Below are positions 1 through 6,500 of a DNA stretch of 6,785 bases, piece after piece; position 1 is the stretch's first letter, and each line of letters opens with the position of its first letter. Position numbers and translations under genes: made by a program. The stretch spans positions 1 to 6,785 of the forward strand of contig JAUNWC010000084.1 of the NCBI GenBank assembly GCA_030540495.1, read 5' to 3'. Under the pieces are notes generated by a model. The model saw only the letters and a program-made list of their open reading frames with translations. It was not told the origin of the DNA and made no database searches. The stretch comes from Bacteroidota bacterium. GTDB lineage: Bacteria; Bacteroidota; Bacteroidia; Bacteroidales; P3.

Positions 1-100
1 CCCTTTTTAAAAAGGCTAAGTCACTGATAATCAAGCAAAGTTTGTCAAATTTGAGATTTAATTGGCAATTAAAAAATTTTCAGCCTTTTTGTTTTTTTGG
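1..100. other. AT-rich intergenic stretch with small palindromes, no gene seen
   Basis: Three structures are visible: a 14-bp perfect palindrome (2-15, CCTTTTT/AAAAAGG), an odd-centred palindrome with 8-bp arms (57-64 and 66-73, TTTAATTG/CAATTAAA), and a distant 9-bp inverted pair (9-17 with 82-90). T-runs at 86-90 and 92-98 follow. This could be the terminator zone of a gene ending left of the window, but the stems are AT-rich and weak, so no terminator is called. A 35-codon open stretch in frame 3 (3-110) has low-complexity content and is not supported as a gene end. Confidence 0.4.
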
Positions 101-362
101 TGTTTTTTGATAGGTTATTTTAGGTTGGAGGCAGAGCTTCCTAATAGGTTGGGATAAGTTAGCATAAGTTAAGACAGGTTATAATAGGTTAGTATAGGAG
201 GGCAAAGCCGTTACTTGTTGTTATACGCTCATGTGTCTCCTATAATAACTTATAAAAACCTATCTTAATTTATGCTAACTTATAGGAGCCAAAGGCTCCA
301 ACCTATAACAACCTATAAAAAGGAGATTTTGCCTCCAACCTAAAATAACCTACTAAAAAACA
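101..362. repeat. 262-bp imperfect inverted-repeat element built from 10-bp-periodic decamers, non-coding
   Basis: Outer arms 101-133 and 330-362 are reverse complements over 33 bp with two mismatches, and 111-133 / 330-352 pair perfectly. Inner arms 154-199 and 238-283 are ungapped reverse complements over 46 bp with six mismatches. The arms consist of a decamer, ATARGTT plus three variable bases, starting at 110, 120, 144, 154, 164, 174, 184 and 194. Its inverse (AACYTAT) starts at 247, 257, 267, 277, 300, 310, 337 and 347. Short GC-rich hairpins separate the blocks: 127-141, 201-209 (GGC-AAA-GCC), 285-299 (GGAGCC-AAA-GGCTCC) and 322-336. The right arm has about 26 extra bp around 285-310. 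There is no ORF and no obvious target-site duplication. It could be a MITE-like or other intergenic repeat, a protein-binding array, or a structured RNA. Confidence 0.75.
285..299. repeat. Perfect 6-bp GC-rich hairpin with AAA loop
   Basis: GGAGCC (285-290), loop AAA (291-293) and GGCTCC (294-299) form the clearest of four small hairpins that interrupt the decamer blocks. No T-run follows on either strand (downstream is AACCTATAACA), so an intrinsic terminator is unlikely. It has no counterpart in the left arm and belongs to the extra segment that makes the right arm longer. Confidence 0.6.
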
Positions 363-417
363 TCTCTAAAATAAAAAAATTGAAAAAAATTAAAAAAAAG
401 TTTGCAATATAAAAAAA
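355..417. promoter_or_regulatory. Phased A-tracts, predicted intrinsic DNA bend upstream of the promoter
   Basis: Runs of six or more A occupy 355-360, 373-379, 383-389, 392-399 and 411-417. Three consecutive tracts start about 10 bp apart (373, 383, 392), one helical turn, which is the classic arrangement for curved DNA. They end exactly where the -33 TTTG begins (401). Inference: an UP-like or nucleoid-protein-responsive element for the promoter. Simple A richness is the alternative explanation. Confidence 0.45.
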
Positions 418-431
418 TAGTAGTAATTTTA
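401..431 (+). promoter_or_regulatory. Probable Bacteroidota-type promoter for the giant surface-protein gene
   Basis: TTTG at 401-404 fits the -33 element of Bacteroides-type sigma factor promoters. TAATTTTA at 424-431 fits the -7 consensus TA-N2-TTTG at every fixed position except the last G. The gap is 19 nt, within the usual 19-21. Transcription would start near 437-440 and leave a leader of roughly 30 nt before the ATG at 467. Phased A-tracts lie directly upstream and could act as an UP-like or bending element. No transcript data are available, and the high A/T content makes chance matches more likely. Confidence 0.55.
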
Positions 432-466
432 GGGCATCAAAAAATTAACTAATAAATTAAAGTACT

Positions 467-529
467 ATGAAAAGATTATTAATGTTTTTGTTGATGGCGA
501 CAATTTTGTCTATCAGCGCTTCTTGGGGA
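467..529 (+). other. Signal peptide (Sec type)
   Basis: Residues 1-21 begin MKRLLMFLLMATILSISASW. Two basic residues are followed by an uninterrupted Leu/Met/Phe/Ile core, then a short polar end with small residues at -3 (Ser19) and -1 (Gly21) and Gln at +1, a common arrangement in Bacteroidota. There is no lipobox cysteine, so signal peptidase I rather than lipoprotein processing is expected. The exact cleavage site is inferred and could shift by a few residues. Confidence 0.85.
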
Positions 530-3500
530 CAAACCACTACCCCTTTGAACGAAGGATTCGAAGAAGGTCTCCCTGACACTTGGACTAACACCAACACTAT
601 CTCAAATGCACAGGGTTGGGTGATTAGTAACTACTATGGTAACAATTCCACCAGTAGCATGTATGCAAATTACAACTATAATTATGGTCAGAATTGTTAT
701 CTTATAACACCACAATTGATGCCTGTTAGCGGTAGTAATAGTTTATCATTCTATATAATGATAAACTATCCAAGCTATTCAGAATATTCCACCCTTACTG
801 TAGAGGTATCTACAACTAACACAAATACAAGTAGTTTTACCTCTGTTAGTACTATTACTTTCCCTACTACCTCTTATACTTGGGAGCAGAGAACTATAGA
901 TTTATCCGCTTATGATGGACAAACTATCTATGTTGCATTTCATTTTGTAGATGATAATGGAACAGCTGTATATATTGACAATGTTTCGGGATTGGATGCT
1001 GTAGAGTCTGAATGTTCCACTCCTCATGGCTTTACAGTAGATATTAATTCAGACCAAGCCACTCTTTCATGGACTTCTACCGGTAGTGATTTTGAGATTT
1101 ACTACAAAGAAGGTTCTGCCACAGATTACACTACAACAACAAGTTTTTCTGCAGGAGAAGAGGATAATACTTACACTGCAACTATTTCCGACTTAACTCC
1201 TCTAACATCATACGATGTTTATGTAAAAGTACTTTGTGATGACAACACAGAACAACAATCCACTGTATTTTCTTTCACTATGCCTATGACTGCTGTTTCT
1301 TTGCCTTATACTACTGATTTCTCAGGAGATGAAACCACAGGCGATACCAATTGGTATTTTCAAAACCATACCAGCACAGCCCATTGGGTATTTGGCACCA
1401 TAACCACAGACACCAATGCAATGTTTGTTTCCACTGACGGCACAACTCCGGGGTATAGCACAAGTAACACTACGAGAGTTTCTGCTGAGAAAACATTTAG
1501 CGTAGGAGATGATGCAAAGATTAAGGTAGAATTTGACGCTAAAGTGGGAGGAGAAACCGCTTACGACTATTTGAAAGTATTCTTAACAAGTGATGCATGG
1601 TCTTTCCCGGCAAGTGCAAGTGAGAATACCTATTCACCTTATAATTATAGCACCAATGCTTTAAATTTCTCTGATTATGTAACAACCTCTTATCCATATA
1701 CCTTAACACTTACTCAGGGAAATTATATTCATTATGAGGGAGAAATGCACAATCCTAATCCTAATGGAGCAATCAAACTTACTTTTGTTTGGGTAAATGA
1801 TGGTGGCTCTGGCACGCAACCTGGGGCGATAATTAAAAATGTTTCTATTTCGGCTGTTGAATGTCCTACTCCTGATGTAACTGTTAGCGATATCGCTGCC
1901 CATACGGCTAATATCAATATTAGCGGTGGTGATTCCTATACAGTAGAATACAAAGCCTCTACCAATGAGGATTGGACTACGGCTACAGAAAGCGATGGAG
2001 TTGCTTCTCTTAGCGACCTTGCACCTGAGACAACATATCAAGTTAGAGTTGCTTCCAACTGTGGTACATCTGTATCAGAATATACTTTGGTGAATTTTAC
2101 CACAACCATTTCTTGTCCTGTACCGGTTATTACACTTGATAATGCTACAACCTCCACTGCAACTCTTTCTTGGACAGGCAGTGCAGAGGAATATACAATA
2201 AGATACAAACTTAATACTGAAACAGAATGGACAGAGGAAACCACAAGCGAGAATACCATTGATTTGGAATCTCTTACTTCTTCTTCTGTTTATAATGTAG
2301 AGATTATAGCAAATTGTGGCGACTATGATGGTTATTCAGATACCGCTACCTTTACTTTTACTACCTCTTGTGAGGCAATTACTACCTTGCCTATAACATG
2401 GGATTTTGAAGCCTCAGGTAATACATCAGGCACTTACCCATTACCTGTTTGTTGGCAAAGAGCTACATCGGCTTCTACATATTATCCAAATTATCCATAT
2501 TCTGCTTCTACTTCCTATGCCAACAGTGGTTCTATGGCATTATATTTCTATGGAGAGGGGTATGCAGTACTACCTCAGATAGATGCATCTACCCTAAGTG
2601 TAAATAATCTACAACTTCTTTTACATGCAAGAAAAGGAGAATATTATTATTCTAACAGCATACAAGTAGGAGTCATGACAGACCCTACAGATGCTTCTAC
2701 TTTTGTGAGTGTGGCATCCTTTAACCTAACTACTACACAGACCGCTTATGAAGTTTCTTTCTCTTCATATACTGGCACAGGCACATATATTGCCATAAGG
2801 TCTCATTCTTCTGATTATTACTATTCCTATTACGCTGCCGCTATTGTGGATGATGTAACATTGGATGTTTTGCCGGGATGTACTCGTCCAGATAATCTAA
2901 CCTTTGATGCTTCTTCTGAGCAAATAACTGTTGGTTGGGAATCTGATGGCACCAATTTTGAAATATATTACAAGGAAAGTTCTGCTACAGAATACTCCAC
3001 TGTAACAAATTTCACTGCCGGAACAGAAGAAGGCACTTGGACAACAACTATTTCCAATCTTACTTCCAACACAAGTTATGACCTATATGTAAAGGCTCTT
3101 TGTGATGATGGCACTACACCTGCTACTGAGGTTGCAACTATTTTTACACCTATACCTGCTGTAGATTTGCCTTATAGCACAGACTTTTCTGGCGAGGAAA
3201 ACACAGGAGATACCAATTGGTTGTTTAGAAACAACACCTCAAATATTTACTGGGTTTATGGCAACATCACCGCTGATTCTACCGCTATGTTTATCACTAC
3301 GGATGGGACGACTGCTGGATATGATGTTAATTCTATAGCAAAACTTTCTGCAGAAAAAACATTTAACATAGGTGATAATGCAAAGATTCGTGTAGAGTTT
3401 GATGTCAAGATAGGTGGAGAAAGTTCATATGACTATATGAAAGTTTTTCTAACAGACGGTTCTTGGTATTACCCTGCAAGCAACAACGAAACCGTTTATT

Positions 3501-6500
3501 CCAACTATGAATATAGCACCAATGCTTTGAATTTCGCTGATTATTTATCTCAAACAGGAGGAAGTACTTCTTATCCATACAAGTTAAATCTTACTCAAGG
3601 TAACTATATTCATTATGCTGCCGAGTTGGATAACCCTAATCCTAATGGAGTGGTTAAACTAACATTTGTATGGAAAAATGATGGTTCTCTAGGCACACAA
3701 CCTGCTATAGTACTTAAGAATGTAAGCGTTTCTGCTGTAGCATGTCCTACTTTGACAGAGGATGATTATACTATTTCCAACATAGCAGGTCATTCCGCTA
3801 CAGTTACCATGTTAGAGGGATATGATTATAGTGTGGAATACAAAGCCAGCACAGAAGAAGATTGGACAGTAGCAACAAATGTAACTGATAATGTTGCCTC
3901 TCTTAGCGGACTTGCTCCAGAGACAACCTATCAAGTAAGAGTTCTTACTGTTTGCGATAATGTCAATTCTGCATATTCTGATATAAAAACTTTCACAACC
4001 ACAATCGCTTGTCCTGCTCCGGTTATCACCCTTGGTACCCTTACAACAACCTCTGCCTCTCTTTCTTGGACGGGAGATGCAAGTTCTTACACCGTAAGAT
4101 ACAAAGAGAGTACAGAGGAAACATGGACAGAGGAAACTGCAAATGAAAACACATACACAATAGAGCAACTTACTCCTTCTACTCTTTATAATGTAGAGAT
4201 TATTGCCAATTGTGGAGACGAAGATGGTGTTTCTCTTGCAGGTACAACTAATTTCCGTACAGCATGCGTAAGCGTTACCGAATTCCCTTATTTAGAAGAT
4301 TTTGAAACTTTGACAACTTCTGATTTAGGTTGTTGGACAAACGAAATAGTTGCTGGCTCAAGCAATTGGGGAATAACAACTATAACTTCTATTAATAACA
4401 AACAGGCTTATAGGTCTTTTACAGATGGCGCTATTACTCGTTTGATTTCTCCTACTTTTGACCTTTCTTCTATAAACGCTCCTTTCCTTTCATACAACTG
4501 GGAGGCATGTAGTTATGGAGGTAACTATGATTCTCTATATGTTTATTATAGAACAAGTCAAGAGGAGGATTGGACACTTTTGATTGCTAATGGCTCAAGC
4601 CATAGCGGTGGTGCTTCTTCTACAGGTGCTACTCAGTACGATACTATGTCTTTACCTAACCCAAGTGCAACATATCAAATAGCCTTTACTGCAGTAGGAA
4701 ACAATGGCTATGGTATATATTTGGACAACGTATCTATAGTTAATAGAGAATGTGAAGGACCTACAAACTTAAGTGTTAGCGATATTAGTGCTCAAACTGC
4801 CACTCTTTCTTGGGAAGGCACAGCCACAGTGTTGGAGTACAAAACCACAGGAGAGGATAGTTGGACAAGCCTTAGCGTTACAGAATCTCCTTATACTCTA
4901 CAAGAAGTGCTTACCCCTCACACTCATTACGAGGTAAGAGTAGGTGTATTATGCCCAAGCGGTAGTATTAGTTATGCACCAGAAGTTGCTTTCACAACTC
5001 GTATGCTTGCGGTGGATTTGCCTTATAGCACAGACTTCTCTGGCACAGAAGACACAGGAGATACTACTTGGGTAATTAATAATTACTCAAGCACAAACAA
5101 TTATTGGAAGATTGGTACCATAGGCACGGATACTGCAGCACTATTTGTTACCAATAATGGAACAACGGCAGGATATTCTCACGGAGCCACACGACTTGTT
5201 GCAGAAAAGATATTTAATGCAGGTAGTAGTGAGCAAATCCATATAGAATTTGATATTAAGTCCGGTGGAGAGAGTTATTACGATTTCTTAAAAGTATTAT
5301 TATCTGATGCTACATGGTCTTTCCCTGCAAGTTATAGTGAAAGTACGTTCTCTTCTTATTCATTCTCTGCAAATTCAGATAATTCTGTTTCTGCTTTGAA
5401 CTTCTCTAATTATTTATCTCAAACAAGTGTATCTACTGACCCTTATAAGATAAATCTAACTCAAGGTAACTACATTCATTATTCTGCAGATATTACCAAT
5501 CCTAATCCTAACGGAGAATTTAAACTTATATTTATGTGGAGAAATGACGGAAGCTATGGTGACCAAAATTCTGCAATAATAAGAAATGTATCCGTTAGTG
5601 CTGTTACTTGTTCTATGCCATTACTTTCCGATATAAGCATTACAAACATAGCAGGTCATTCTGCTACTATTACATTGCCAGAAGAAGGTGAATATATTGT
5701 GGAATACAAAACAAATGCAGACGAAGATTGGACAACGGCTACAGGTGTAGAAGATAATGTTGTTTCTCTTAGCGGTCTTGCCCCAGAAACTACTTATCAA
5801 CTTAGAGTTGCAAAAGTTTGTGATGATGGCAATTCTGCATACGTACAAACATCATTTACTACCGACATTGCTTGTCCTATGCCAGTTATTACGGTTTCTG
5901 ATGTTACTAATAATTCTGCCACTCTTTCTTGGACAGGAGATGCAGATTCTTACAACGTAAGATACAAACTAAGTTCTGCAAACGATTGGACAGAAGAAAC
6001 TGTTAACAACGCAAATACTTTTGATTTGAGCGGTCTTTCTTCTCTTTCTTACTATGATGTTGAAGTTATAGCAAACTGTGGAACAGAAGATGGCAATTCT
6101 CAGGCAGGTACTATTACTTTTGAAACAAATATGCTTGCTGTGGATTTGCCTTATAGCACAGACTTCTCCGGAACAGAAAGCACCGGCGATACCGTTTGGT
6201 TGTTTAGAAACCACACAAGCACAAACTACTGGATGTTTGGCACCATAGGTACTGATACTACAGCAATGTTTGTTACCACTGATGGAACAACTCCGGGATA
6301 TGATGCAGATTATTCAACACGAGTTTCTACAGAAAAAACATTTAATGTTGGTAGCAGTGAGCAACTTCATATAGAATTTGATGTTAAGGTAGGAGGAGAA
6401 GGTTCATACGGTACTCCTTATGACTTTTTGAAAGTATTCTTAACTGATGGTTCTTGGTACTTCCCTGCAAGTACTTCAGAGAGTTCTTATTCAACTTATT

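Noticed and set aside
3..110. Open stretch ending at a TGA, possible tail of an upstream gene
   Set aside because: Only 35 codons, Phe/Lys-rich from A/T runs, overlapping palindromes and T-tracts; no recognisable protein.
285..299. Intrinsic terminator
   Set aside because: The stem is good but no T-run follows on either strand, and it belongs to a family of spacer hairpins in the repeat element.
110..353. CRISPR-like array
   Set aside because: The repeats are 7-bp cores with 3-bp spacers, and half are inverted. CRISPR repeats and spacers are each over 20 bp and in one direction.
101..362. Insertion sequence
   Set aside because: No transposase or remnant is encoded, and no target duplication is visible at the ends. 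At most it could be a non-autonomous element.
482..496. Alternative starts at Met6 (482) or Met10 (494)
   Set aside because: They would remove the basic MKR and half of the hydrophobic core of the signal peptide. The ATG at 467 gives a standard signal sequence.
3812..4168. Cys-rich open frame on the minus strand, with similar ones at 1703-2041 and 5621-5848
   Set aside because: They lie antisense to FN3b/FN3c in successive units. They resemble each other (for example KRGN or KRNN, CPIF, FVFH) only because the sense strand is repeated. Composition is unlike a real protein, and the sense frame is clearly coding.
5757..5960. Forward open frame of 67 codons
   Set aside because: Out of frame within the giant gene, low-complexity Leu-rich product, no independent start signal.
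5969..6214. Minus-strand open frame, with another at 2038-2259
   Set aside because: Fully inside the long sense gene, with no promoter or recognisable domain; a shadow of repeated Thr/Ser codons.
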